Below are positions 45,379 to 54,565 of a stretch of DNA of 64,000 nucleotides, one piece after another. A program made the position numbers and the translations under genes. This DNA is from Spirosomataceae bacterium TFI 002 (GTDB lineage: Bacteria > Bacteroidota > Bacteroidia > Cytophagales > Spirosomataceae): contig LT907983.1 in assembly GCA_900230115.1 (NCBI GenBank), positions 2,480,001 to 2,544,000 on the forward strand. The letters run 5' to 3'. The notes beneath the pieces were generated by a model. It was not told the origin of the DNA and did not search any database. It worked only from the letters and a program-made list of their open reading frames with translations. Position 1 is the stretch's first letter; every line of letters begins with the position of its first letter.

Positions 45379-46616
45379 AAACACTTTTTGTAAATATTAA
45401 AGAACTCATCCAAGTATGTACTGAAGAAGTTACATTTTTGGCAGGAAGTGCTATGAATACTTTGCCTACGATCAAAGATGCGTACTTATTGGTTGACGAT
45501 GGTGTTATTGTGGATTTTGGAGAAATGAAAGTATGTCCCAAGATTGAACTGGATGAAACAATTGATGCAAGTGGAAAAATGATTCTGCCTACCTATTGTG
45601 ATTCACATACTCATTTGGTTTTTGCAGGAAACCGAGAGACGGAGTTTATTGATAGGATCAAAGGCTTAAGCTACAATGAAATCGCAGAAAAGGGTGGAGG
45701 TATTCTTAACTCGGCGAAACAATTACAAGAAACAAGCGAGGATCATTTGTACAACCAAAGCAAAAGAAGACTGGAAGAGGTAATCTCAATGGGAACAGGT
45801 GCTATTGAGGTTAAATCAGGCTATGGACTTAATCCAGAGGCTGAACTCAAAATGCTTAGGGTTATTAAAAGACTAAAAAATGAGTATCCTCTCCCAATAA
45901 AATCAACGTGCCTGATTGCTCATGCCTTGCCCTTAGAATTTAAAACTCGAAAGGACGAATATCTTCAAATGATGATAGATGAATTACTTCCCATTATTGC
46001 AACTGAGGGCCTGGCTGAATATGTGGATGTTTTCTGTGAAACGGGGTATTTTTCGGTCAGTGACACTGAACAAATTATAGAAGCAGCAGAGAAATATGGA
46101 CTAATTCCCAAAATTCATGTAAACCAATTTACATCAATTGGTGGGGTAGAAATGGCAGTCAAAAACAAGGCCTTATCTGTTGACCATTTAGAAATTATGA
46201 CGGACAAGGACATTTCTGTTTTAAAAGGCTCCAATACAATACCCGTTGCTTTACCTAACTGCTCATATTTTTTGGGAATTCCTTATACACCCGCTAGAGA
46301 TATTATTGATAACGGTCTTCCTTTGGCCCTAGCAAGCGACTACAACCCAGGATCCTCACCTTCAGGAAATATGAATCAAGTTGTTTCTGCCGCATGTATC
46401 AAAATGAAAATGACGCCAGAAGAAGCATTTAATGCGGCAACTATAAATGGTGCTTATGCTATGGGTCTAGAAAAAGAAGTGGGCTCAATCTCTATAGGAA
46501 AAAGAGCAAATTTGATTCTTACAAAACCCATTAATTCTTATAATGTAATTCCGTATTCCTTTGGAAATAGCTGTATTGAGCAAGTATTTATAAACGGTTT
46601 ACCTATCAATTACTAA
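45375..46616 (+). CDS. hutI: Imidazolonepropionase
   Basis: HutI opens the imidazolone ring, giving N-formimino-L-glutamate. The 413-residue amidohydrolase has the metal-binding SHTHLVFAGNRETEF motif near residue 77, EVKSGYGL near 155, AHALP near 190, the KIHVNQF strand near 245, and the ASDYNPGSSPS motif near 320. The ATG overlaps the hutU stop by four bases. One base separates its stop from hutG. Confidence 0.96.
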   Translation: MKTLFVNIKELIQVCTEEVTFLAGSAMNTLPTIKDAYLLVDDGVIVDFGEMKVCPKIELDETIDASGKMILPTYCDSHTHLVFAGNRETEFIDRIKGLSYNEIAEKGGGILNSAKQLQETSEDHLYNQSKRRLEEVISMGTGAIEVKSGYGLNPEAELKMLRVIKRLKNEYPLPIKSTCLIAHALPLEFKTRKDEYLQMMIDELLPIIATEGLAEYVDVFCETGYFSVSDTEQIIEAAEKYGLIPKIHVNQFTSIGGVEMAVKNKALSVDHLEIMTDKDISVLKGSNTIPVALPNCSYFLGIPYTPARDIIDNGLPLALASDYNPGSSPSGNMNQVVSAACIKMKMTPEEAFNAATINGAYAMGLEKEVGSISIGKRANLILTKPINSYNVIPYSFGNSCIEQVFINGLPINY

Positions 46617-46617
46617 A

Positions 46618-47616
46618 ATGCCTAGCGAAAAAGACATTGTAGAGGGAATAAATTATAAGGCACCCCAAAAGGAGTTGTGGACAGGACGCAAAACCAACCC
46701 CTCAATTGGAAACCAGTATTGGTATCAAGAAATTCAGTTTTTTAAAGCAAATAACTTGGCAAAAGGTGGTGAGAGAATCAAACTACCAGATGTAGCATTG
46801 TTAGGATATGCCTGTGATGAGGGCGTCAGAAGAAATATGGGTAGAGTGGGGGCGAAAGAAGGACCAGTTTCTTTTAGAAAAAAAATCGCAAGCCTTCCAT
46901 TTCATCATGGGGCAATAAGTGTAGGTGACTTTGGAGATATTCTTTGTAGTGATCAAGACATGGAAAATTCTCAAAATGTACTCAGTAATGTTGTTAAGCA
47001 ATTGATTTCAAGTTCGATTTTTCCTATTGTCATCGGAGGTGGTCATGACCTAGCTTATGCTCATTTTGGAGGAATTAAGAATGCCGTTCGTTCTACAGGA
47101 AAAAGCAAGATAGGAATAATCAACTTTGACGCACATTTTGACTTGAGACCCGTTGATGAAAAATCCAATTCTGGAACACCTTTTAATCAGATATTAAGTG
47201 AGTCTAATGATGTAGATTACTTGGTAGTTGGATTGCAGAAACAGTCTAATACCAAGGAGCTTTTCAACATTGCTAAAACGAACAATGTACAGTATATAGA
47301 AAACTTTGATTGCGTGTTTTCAAATATTGAAGTTGTGAAAAGCACTCTTTTACAATTTATTGAAAGAAACGACTATATCTATTTATCTATCGACCTAGAC
47401 GGCTTCTCTTCAGCTTATGCTCCAGGGGTTAGTGCTCCATCACCTTTGGGTTTTTCACCAATGTTTGCATTTGATTTAATTCGATTAATAATGGAAAGCA
47501 AGAAGGTGGTATCATGTGACATTGCAGAGTTAAACCCACTGTTTGATGTGGACAATGCTACTAGCATTTTGGCCGCTAGACTTGCAGATTTTATTATTTC
47601 TTGTCGCTTGGGTTGA
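46618..47616 (+). CDS. hutG: Formimidoylglutamase (arginase family)
   Basis: HutG hydrolyses N-formimino-L-glutamate to glutamate and formamide, the last step of the pathway. The 332-residue arginase-fold protein has the manganese-binding motifs GGGHD near 140, NFDAHFDLR near 175, and SIDLDGF near 262, followed by APGVSAPSPLG. The operon position supports the specific function over agmatinase or arginase. It starts one base after hutI ends and is 7 bases from the convergent DUF5686 gene. Confidence 0.93.
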   Translation: MPSEKDIVEGINYKAPQKELWTGRKTNPSIGNQYWYQEIQFFKANNLAKGGERIKLPDVALLGYACDEGVRRNMGRVGAKEGPVSFRKKIASLPFHHGAISVGDFGDILCSDQDMENSQNVLSNVVKQLISSSIFPIVIGGGHDLAYAHFGGIKNAVRSTGKSKIGIINFDAHFDLRPVDEKSNSGTPFNQILSESNDVDYLVVGLQKQSNTKELFNIAKTNNVQYIENFDCVFSNIEVVKSTLLQFIERNDYIYLSIDLDGFSSAYAPGVSAPSPLGFSPMFAFDLIRLIMESKKVVSCDIAELNPLFDVDNATSILAARLADFIISCRLG

Positions 47617-47623
47617 TGCGAGC

Positions 47624-50053
47624 CTAGAAGCTCCAAGTATTCTTGTCGCGATTATAAGGCTCAAAGGAAAACTTGAAGCCATTTCTTACACCAAAAGTAT
47701 TGGATTGTGCTGTTACATTATAAACTCCGAGTCTAAATCGATTTCGACCAAGTTTGAATACTCGATTGATTCCAAAATACAATTCGCTGTATTGGTATTT
47801 ACTTTCTGGAACATATAGCAAGCCAGCACCAGCAACTGCCCGAATTCCCGTTTTATTTATCAGCGGAATTTTACTGGTCAAAAAACCATTAAATTGATGT
47901 TCGTAGTGAGACTCAAAATACCAATCGAGTGTTGCGAATGTCTGTGGAATGAGCTGAAAAGTATACATAGAAGGCGAAAACCATATAGGGTCACCACCTC
48001 GTTGATAGCGGTAATCCATAGGAGCAAGTAAGGTTGTGTCAAGGAATTTTCCTGCAGAAATTCGATACTCTGACGTGCCAAGTATACCAACATTGAAATA
48101 TTGATACAAGCTCATTTCTAGTTGGGTAAAGTTGCTATTCCGTGTTCCATGTGCTCCCCAAGCCTTATTCACATCAAGTCGAAAAGTAGGAAAACTAGAA
48201 CCTAAAATTATTTTTTCATTTGGTTCGGAGATGTATTGCTGTTGTGGAGTGTATTCAAAGCCTATACTAGTTGCAAACTTATTATTTGTTGGAAAGTAAG
48301 TAGGCTCGTTATTCCCATTAAATAGGTTGTCCCCGCTTTTTGTAAACTCAAAACCAGTAAAATCTTTTCTTTCATTCAGGCTAACTCCCGTATTTAGGTA
48401 AAAGCCATTAAACAACTCTGTTCTATGGTTTATATTCAAACCCGTATTGATGTAAAAGTTGCTTCGCCTTGCAATGTCGGAAATAGTTGCTGCACCATTA
48501 ATTACATCGAACCCTTTGCCAAAAGAAGCAGATATTCTAGATCTTTTAATCGGGTTATATAGGTATTGTAGGTCTAAACTACCCAACAAGTCTTTGTTTC
48601 TAAAACCATAGTTGAGGTATGGTCTCACAAAAAACTCTTTTCTGTTCTCGGTTCGTTTCCGGTAAAACATGCCATAGTTCATTCTAAACCCGCCCAAGGC
48701 TAAAGGGTTGATTAGAGTGGGCAAGGAGTTAAAATACCATTCATTTTTTTTAACTCTATTTATTTTACCAATACCGCTCCACGCGATTTTCATAAATGTG
48801 ATTTTGTTATAAACCGCATCAATAGAGTCAAGGTATTCTTTGGAGTTCAATTTAAGGTCAAGTAGCTCCTTTTTGCGAATGTTTTCCCTTTCTTCGCTGC
48901 TTAATGGAATGGGTCTAATGTTTTCCCAAAAGGTACTGTCTTTTTTGTAGGCTTCTGCTGTGGTTTTGGCGACTTCTGGACCAAAGAACTTTTTGGCATA
49001 AACACTATCAAAAACGAATTCGGATTGTTCTACGAGGGTAGTTCCTTTATATATTGTGTTTCCTTCTTTTACTTGCCAATTGAAAGCTTCTTTGGTGATT
49101 ATCCACCGATCATCAACCTTTTCGAAATTTTGAGAAAAATCAAATTTGTCATAAATAATAAGGGCCTTTGGAGATAGAGAAAGTGAAACCTTTTTGAGTA
49201 CCCAAATACCATCATAAACCTCTATCTCTCCCTCGTACAAGGCATTTCCTAGCTCTTTTGGTTTAACTTTTATGCGATATACTGCCTGTGTACCTTCATA
49301 ATAAGTTTCAAGCAATTCGTATCGATAGCTGATATACCCTAGTTGGGAAATAGGTGAGATAAACGAGTTTTCGCTAAGGCGTTCAATTTTTTGGAGATTC
49401 TGATAAAGGTCGAATTCCCCATGAGTGATACTTGTAAAGAACAGGCCGTCTTGATTACCTATCTTCTTTACCGCAGTTCTTTCTTCTTTTAAACGATCAG
49501 GTTTCGACTCAAACCGATTGATTGTTGCCTCAAAAAAGTTAAGTGTTGGAAGGCTATCAGATTTGTATGGGTCTTCGTCTTCGTCCTTTTTGGGTGGTTT
49601 TTTGAGAGAAGGTTCTTCTGTGGCTTTTACATAAGTTTTACAAGCATAGTTTTCGTATTGATTCAAGATTTTATCCTTGTTTTCAATTACTTTTTGAATG
49701 ACTTCATAACTGTAATCTCGCTTTTTAACTCTTACGACCACCTCGTCTAAAGCTTTGGAGTCTGGGCTTAAGAAAATGTTTTGCACTAAGTCTTTGTCTA
49801 CAACAAACTCTATGGTTTGAGTTTCAAGACCCAGGTATGAAAAAGAAACTCGATGCAAGCCTTCTTCTAGACGGAGCTCAAACTGGCCTTTTTCGTTAGT
49901 TTGGGTGCCCAATTGCATGTCAAAAACTCGAATATTTGCACCAATGAGCGGCTCGTTATCTATAGAGTAAACATATCCACGAAGCATGTGGAAGTTTTGC
50001 CCTTGTGCAATAGAACAGAGGAAGAGAATGAAAAACAGGTATTTGTGCTTCAA
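47624..50053 (-). CDS. DUF5686 outer-membrane protein with carboxypeptidase-like domain
   Basis: This 809-residue protein has a signal peptide, then a carboxypeptidase regulatory-like beta domain (residues about 22-105, RGYVYSIDNEPLIGANIRVF and LHRVSFSYLGLETQ) as in TonB receptors but without a plug. The rest is a DUF5686 barrel-like region: beta-strand repeats with alternating aromatic residues and a C-terminus ending in an aromatic residue (KNTWSF). It is expected in the outer membrane. A function is not known. A charged low-complexity loop (KKPPKKDEDEDP) lies near residue 153. Confidence 0.85.
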   Translation of the reverse strand: MKHKYLFFILFLCSIAQGQNFHMLRGYVYSIDNEPLIGANIRVFDMQLGTQTNEKGQFELRLEEGLHRVSFSYLGLETQTIEFVVDKDLVQNIFLSPDSKALDEVVVRVKKRDYSYEVIQKVIENKDKILNQYENYACKTYVKATEEPSLKKPPKKDEDEDPYKSDSLPTLNFFEATINRFESKPDRLKEERTAVKKIGNQDGLFFTSITHGEFDLYQNLQKIERLSENSFISPISQLGYISYRYELLETYYEGTQAVYRIKVKPKELGNALYEGEIEVYDGIWVLKKVSLSLSPKALIIYDKFDFSQNFEKVDDRWIITKEAFNWQVKEGNTIYKGTTLVEQSEFVFDSVYAKKFFGPEVAKTTAEAYKKDSTFWENIRPIPLSSEERENIRKKELLDLKLNSKEYLDSIDAVYNKITFMKIAWSGIGKINRVKKNEWYFNSLPTLINPLALGGFRMNYGMFYRKRTENRKEFFVRPYLNYGFRNKDLLGSLDLQYLYNPIKRSRISASFGKGFDVINGAATISDIARRSNFYINTGLNINHRTELFNGFYLNTGVSLNERKDFTGFEFTKSGDNLFNGNNEPTYFPTNNKFATSIGFEYTPQQQYISEPNEKIILGSSFPTFRLDVNKAWGAHGTRNSNFTQLEMSLYQYFNVGILGTSEYRISAGKFLDTTLLAPMDYRYQRGGDPIWFSPSMYTFQLIPQTFATLDWYFESHYEHQFNGFLTSKIPLINKTGIRAVAGAGLLYVPESKYQYSELYFGINRVFKLGRNRFRLGVYNVTAQSNTFGVRNGFKFSFEPYNRDKNTWSF

Positions 50054-50169
50054 AAAAGGCTCCTTTTTTGTGTAATGCGAAATTAGGGCTTATGCATGAG
50101 AAGAACCCTTTAAAAATTGTTAATCCTAAGTGATTGACTTATTTTGACCTTGTAAACAAGTCCCATAAT

Positions 50170-50628
50170 ATGAAAACTATTTATCTCGCATGTTTGTCAC
50201 TTCTATTGCTTCAATCTTGTAAATCCAAACCCCAAAACGGCCAAGATTTAAATCAAGAAGAAGAAATCAAATCAACCATCACTCAAATGTGGGATGCCAT
50301 AGAACAAGAAGACATGGAAAAGTACGGAACTTTCATCCATCCAGACTTTACTCAATTTGGTGAAACAGACCCAGTTTTAAGAGTTGGAAAACAAGCAGAA
50401 ATAGCTGGAATAACTGATTGGGTTGCGACTTCTGAAAATATTCATACTGAAATGGAAGAGCCCAAAGTAACTATAAAAGGAGATGTTGCTTGGATCACCT
50501 ACTACTGGAAAGACCAAGGCACAACTAACGGAGAACCATTCGCCACAACAGGAAAATCAACCCGCATTTTTATCAAAGAAAATAATCATTGGCTCTGTAT
50601 TCATGGGCATTACACTCTTTTGGAGTAA
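50170..50628 (+). CDS. NTF2/SnoaL-like lipoprotein
   Basis: This 152-residue protein has a lipoprotein signal (LLLLQSC, C17). Its mature part looks like the NTF2-like/SnoaL-like alpha+beta cone fold: an N-terminal helix EEIKSTITQMWDAIEQED, FIHPDFTQFGE, and the C-terminal strands VAWITYYWKD, STRIFIKE and HWLCIHGHY. Such proteins may bind or convert small molecules; the ligand is unknown. The frame opens at 50134, but ATG 50170 starts exactly at the lipoprotein signal. Confidence 0.78.
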   Translation: MKTIYLACLSLLLLQSCKSKPQNGQDLNQEEEIKSTITQMWDAIEQEDMEKYGTFIHPDFTQFGETDPVLRVGKQAEIAGITDWVATSENIHTEMEEPKVTIKGDVAWITYYWKDQGTTNGEPFATTGKSTRIFIKENNHWLCIHGHYTLLE

Positions 50629-50714
50629 AATTTAAAAATCAGTGAAAATCAGTTGGATTCGCCCAATCTGTGTTCCTTTCTTCGAATAACAGGATAAAAG
50701 CTTGGCTGTGAAAA

Positions 50715-52808
50715 TCAAAGCGAAAAAGCCACGTACTTATCCCCTGATTTTGTCCCTTTTCCACCACCACAGGCAATCACTATAAACTGTTTTCCGTTGA
50801 TTTCGTAGACTGCAGGTGTTGCATGCCCACTAGCAGGCAGGTCAGCCTCCCAAAGCAGTTTTCCCTTGTATTTATCAAATGCACGGATCTTTTCATCTTT
50901 TGTGGCAGCGATAAAAATAAGTCCTCCAGCTGTTGTCACAGGTCCACCGTAGTTTTCTGTTCCTGTTGGCGGAATACCTTTTTCGCTTAATTCTTTGAAC
51001 TCACCAAGCACAGATTGCCAAGCAATTTTACCTGATGCCAAGTTTATCGCTGTTAATGTTCCCCATGGTGGTTTTATGCCCGGGTAACCGTCTTTTGTAA
51101 GTAATCTTTTATAGCCTTGCATGAGGAATTGTGCAGTTTTGGGACCTTCTCCCATTACTTCCTGTTTGTCGCTTGATTCATTTTCAATGCCCAATAAGAA
51201 GTTTACCAAGAGCTTTCGATCAGCCTCTTTTACGTGTTTGAAAGCAGGCATAGCACCTTTTCCATTCGTGATGATATTGTAAACCTCATCGAACTTATAT
51301 TTCTCCTTTAATGAAATCAAGCTTGGGAAAGAAGGAGGATTTCCTTTGAGGTTCATTCCATGGCAATTCGCACAATTATTGGCATACACTGTTTGACCAG
51401 CATTTTCGTATTTTGGATTTGCCGCCATGTCAATAATCCAAGGCATAATATTGGCATTTACAATCAAGTTGCCTGTTTCTTGGTCATAAGACGCTCCTCC
51501 CCACTCAGCACCACCGTCCATTCCAGGAAAAAGCACATGCCCTTTTTCACTTGGCGGCAACCACATATTTCCATAGCTCTTGTCTTTTATTTGGGCCAAA
51601 ATATCTGCCTTGTGCTCAGGACTTATATCATTCACTTGACTCTCGTCAAACATTTGCCTCATAAATGGCTCTGGCAGGCTAGGTTTTGGCTGAGTAGGCC
51701 AGCTTTGTTCTCCTGCCAATGTAGATTGTGGCACTTCTACTTCTTCAATAGGAAATATTGGTTCTCCCGTTACTCTGTTGAGTAAATAAACATAACCCTG
51801 CTTACTGGTTTGGGCAATGACATCGACCTTTTTTCCATCTTTTGTAACCGTTGCAAGCGTAGGATTTGAGGGAAAATCACGGTCCCAAATATCATGGTGA
51901 ACCGCTTGAAAATTCCAGATTCGTTCTCCCGTATTGGCATTGAGGGCTAAGATATTATTGGCATATAGGTTTTGTCCATGTCGGTAGCCTCCCCAAAAAT
52001 CATAGGAAGCGGTCCCTGTGGGGACATATACAATTTCCCTTTCTTCGTCTAGTGCCATACCTGCCCAGTTATTTGCTGCACCTACGTTCTTGTATGAATC
52101 CTTTTCCCATGTTTCGTAGCCTTCTTCTCCTGGTTGAGGAATGGTATGGAAGATCCAGTCTCGCTTGCCTGATTTCACATTAAAAGCTCGTACATGACCT
52201 GGGGCGGCATCTAACCCTTCCGATAGACGCATACCCATGATGATCTTGTCTTTGTAAATAATCCCAGGTGTATTGGAGACGATGAAAAACTCCTCTTTAT
52301 CGTAATCTAGGTCTTTTTGCAAGTTTCTTTTTCCTCCTTCTCCAAAGCTTTCTATTGGTTTACCCGTTAGGGCATCCAGACAAAAAAGCCAGTTTCCAGC
52401 AGTATAGAGGATTCTTTTGTCTTCACCTTCACTCCAGTAGCTTACTCCTCTATTGGTTCCTGCCCAAGAATTTTGTCCGCCTAATAATTCATATGGGTTA
52501 AAAGACCAAAGCTCTTTACCTGTCACCGCATCCAAGGCAAAAGCCTTCACTTGAGGAGAAGTGGCATATAAAATACCATCCACAACGATGGGTTGACATT
52601 GTATTTGCGACTTTTCAGTTGCATCGCCAGTGCTATATTCCCAAGCTATCTTGAGTTGCTTAACATTGGAAGCATTTATTTCTGTGGCTTCACTGTAACG
52701 TGCACCATCTTTTGTCCCTCCAAAAGTCTCCCATTTATCGTAGCCCGAGTCTGGTTTAGAGCAGGAAATGATCAGTATAATCAGAAGAAAAGGATATAGT
52801 TTATTCAT
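50715..52808 (-). CDS. PQQ-dependent dehydrogenase with embedded cytochrome c, lipoprotein
   Basis: This 697-residue protein has a lipoprotein signal (LIIS-C16) and a PQQ-binding beta-propeller with repeats such as GKELWSFNPY, GERIWNF, GKIAWQSVLGE and GKLLWEADLPASGHATPAV. A cytochrome c heme site C479-A-N-C482-H483 sits in a segment (about 470-545) between propeller blades, with a likely distal Met near MPAF. The order (blades, cytochrome, blades) resembles quinoprotein glucose or alcohol dehydrogenases of the membrane-bound type. It would oxidise a sugar or alcohol in the periplasm and pass electrons through its heme. The substrate is unknown, and no PQQ synthesis genes are in the window. 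Confidence 0.88.
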   Translation of the reverse strand: MNKLYPFLLIILIISCSKPDSGYDKWETFGGTKDGARYSEATEINASNVKQLKIAWEYSTGDATEKSQIQCQPIVVDGILYATSPQVKAFALDAVTGKELWSFNPYELLGGQNSWAGTNRGVSYWSEGEDKRILYTAGNWLFCLDALTGKPIESFGEGGKRNLQKDLDYDKEEFFIVSNTPGIIYKDKIIMGMRLSEGLDAAPGHVRAFNVKSGKRDWIFHTIPQPGEEGYETWEKDSYKNVGAANNWAGMALDEEREIVYVPTGTASYDFWGGYRHGQNLYANNILALNANTGERIWNFQAVHHDIWDRDFPSNPTLATVTKDGKKVDVIAQTSKQGYVYLLNRVTGEPIFPIEEVEVPQSTLAGEQSWPTQPKPSLPEPFMRQMFDESQVNDISPEHKADILAQIKDKSYGNMWLPPSEKGHVLFPGMDGGAEWGGASYDQETGNLIVNANIMPWIIDMAANPKYENAGQTVYANNCANCHGMNLKGNPPSFPSLISLKEKYKFDEVYNIITNGKGAMPAFKHVKEADRKLLVNFLLGIENESSDKQEVMGEGPKTAQFLMQGYKRLLTKDGYPGIKPPWGTLTAINLASGKIAWQSVLGEFKELSEKGIPPTGTENYGGPVTTAGGLIFIAATKDEKIRAFDKYKGKLLWEADLPASGHATPAVYEINGKQFIVIACGGGKGTKSGDKYVAFSL

Positions 52809-53109
52809 TGAGATAAGGTTGAATTATATGCAAAATACGATGAATCCATTTATGGATTAAAAATTTTAGATTGAAATACTAAAAAATTGCCCTTGCGTAT
52901 TTTATTTATGATAAGTACCTAATTTTCATTTATTAGGATGCTAAGTTTTATAAAAGCGTTAAGAAAACAGAATAGTCTAAAGTTTAAAAAAAGGATAAAA
53001 AGATCATATATACTTTGTACGTTGGACTAATCACAAAATCCTAGTTTATTTATCTGCTTAAATTTCCTTATTTTTGCGGCACGATTTAGAGATATTAAAA
53101 AGAAAAAAC
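52809..53109. promoter_or_regulatory. Divergent gap with possible lpdA promoter
   Basis: This 301-base AT-rich gap lies between the divergent PQQ dehydrogenase and lpdA. TATTTTTG (53069-53076) matches TAnnTTTG about 34 bases before the lpdA ATG; no TTG is at -33. Nothing else is recognisable. Confidence 0.45.
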
Positions 53110-54501
53110 ATGGCAAAATACGATATAGTAATTCTTGGAAGTGGACCTGGTGGATATGTTACCGCAATTCGAGCTTCGCAGCTAGGAAAGAAAGTAGCGA
53201 TTATAGAAAAGGAAAACTTAGGAGGAATTTGTCTCAATTGGGGCTGTATCCCAACCAAGGCATTGCTTAAATCTGCTCAAGTTTTCCAATATATTCAGCA
53301 TGCTGAGGATTACGGAATCAAAGTTGGCAAGTCAGAAGCAGACTTTGAAGCAGTAATAAAAAGGTCTCGTGGTGTTGCAGACGGAATGAGCAAAGGTGTT
53401 CAGTTCTTGATGAAAAAGAATAAAATTGATGTCATTAACGGATACGGAAAAGTTAAACCGGGAAAAAAAGTAGAGGTTACTGCTGCCGATGGTACTTTAT
53501 CAACTGTAGAAGGAGATCAAATCATTATCGCTACTGGAGCAAGAGCTAGACAATTGGCAAATGTTCCTATTGATGGCGAAAAAGTAATCGAGTACAGAAA
53601 AGCAATGAGCCTAGAGAAGCAGCCAAAATCTCTTTTGGTGATTGGTTCTGGAGCGATAGGAGTTGAGTTTGCTTATGTATATGCTAGCATGGGTACCAAA
53701 GTAACCATCGTAGAGTTTATGCCAAGAATTGTTCCTGTAGAAGATGAGGACATTTCTAAAGAACTTGCAAAGCAATACAAGAAAATGGGAATCGATATTT
53801 TAACCAACTCGAGTGTTGAGAAAGTTGATATCTCAGGAAAAGGTTGCAAAAGCACAGTGAAAACAAAAGACGGTGAGGTTGTCATTGAAAGTGACATTGT
53901 ACTTTCTGCTGCTGGAATCGCTGCAAATATTGAGAATATTGGATTAGAAGACGTTGGTATCGCTACTGACCGTGGTAAAATCTTAGTAAATGACTTTTAC
54001 GAGACAAATATGCCTGGCTATTTTGCGATTGGTGATGTGACTCCAGGTCAAGCACTTGCTCACGTAGCATCTGCCGAAGGTATTATTTGTGTAGAAAAAA
54101 TTGCGGGTCATCACCCACAACCATTAGACTACAATAACATTCCGGGTTGTACGTATTGCTCACCAGAGATTGCATCTGTAGGATATACAGAAGCTCAAGC
54201 AAAAGAGGCTGGTTATGAAATCAAAGTTGGTAAGTTTCCATTCACAGCATCTGGAAAAGCGAAAGCAGCAGGTGTTCCAGAAGGTTTTGTCAAAGTTATT
54301 TTTGATGCAAAATATGGAGAGTGGCTTGGCTGTCACATGATTGGAGCCAATGTTACAGAGATGATAGCAGAGGCAGTTGTAGCCAGAAAACTGGAAACAA
54401 CTGGAATGGAGATTGTAAAATCTGTACACCCACACCCTACCATGTCTGAGGCAATCATGGAAGCTGCCGCAGCTGCATACGACGAGGTAATACACCTTTA
54501 A
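53110..54501 (+). CDS. lpdA: Dihydrolipoyl dehydrogenase
   Basis: This E3 flavoprotein re-oxidises the dihydrolipoyl groups of the pyruvate and 2-oxoglutarate dehydrogenase complexes. The 463-residue protein has the FAD motif GSGPGG at 10-15, the redox disulfide C41/C46 (GGICLNWGCIPTKAL), the NAD motif GSGAIGVEFA near 180, a GDVTPGQALAH block near 310, and the catalytic HPHPTMSE near 441. The frame opens at a TTG (53074), which coincides with a promoter-like element; ATG 53110 is the real start. A terminator follows, so it is probably monocistronic. Confidence 0.97.
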   Translation: MAKYDIVILGSGPGGYVTAIRASQLGKKVAIIEKENLGGICLNWGCIPTKALLKSAQVFQYIQHAEDYGIKVGKSEADFEAVIKRSRGVADGMSKGVQFLMKKNKIDVINGYGKVKPGKKVEVTAADGTLSTVEGDQIIIATGARARQLANVPIDGEKVIEYRKAMSLEKQPKSLLVIGSGAIGVEFAYVYASMGTKVTIVEFMPRIVPVEDEDISKELAKQYKKMGIDILTNSSVEKVDISGKGCKSTVKTKDGEVVIESDIVLSAAGIAANIENIGLEDVGIATDRGKILVNDFYETNMPGYFAIGDVTPGQALAHVASAEGIICVEKIAGHHPQPLDYNNIPGCTYCSPEIASVGYTEAQAKEAGYEIKVGKFPFTASGKAKAAGVPEGFVKVIFDAKYGEWLGCHMIGANVTEMIAEAVVARKLETTGMEIVKSVHPHPTMSEAIMEAAAAAYDEVIHL

Positions 54502-54524
54502 TTAGATTTTAAGATCTTATATTT

Positions 54525-54557
54525 AACCCTGAATTGATAAAGTTCAGGGTTTTTTTA
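54525..54557 (+). terminator. Rho-independent terminator of lpdA
   Basis: AACCCTGAA and TTCAGGGTT form a perfect 9-bp stem with a 9-base loop, followed by a run of seven or eight T. It lies between the lpdA stop and the next start, so the following gene needs its own promoter or readthrough. Confidence 0.9.
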
Positions 54558-54565
54558 GCTTTTAT

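Noticed and set aside
50629-50714. Repeated AATCAGT words between the NTF2-like and PQQ genes
   Set aside because: Only two imperfect copies and a 4-bp stem; too weak to call a repeat or terminator.
51360-51785. Plus-strand open frame of 141 codons
   Set aside because: It is antisense to the PQQ dehydrogenase, with low-complexity residues and no recognisable domain.
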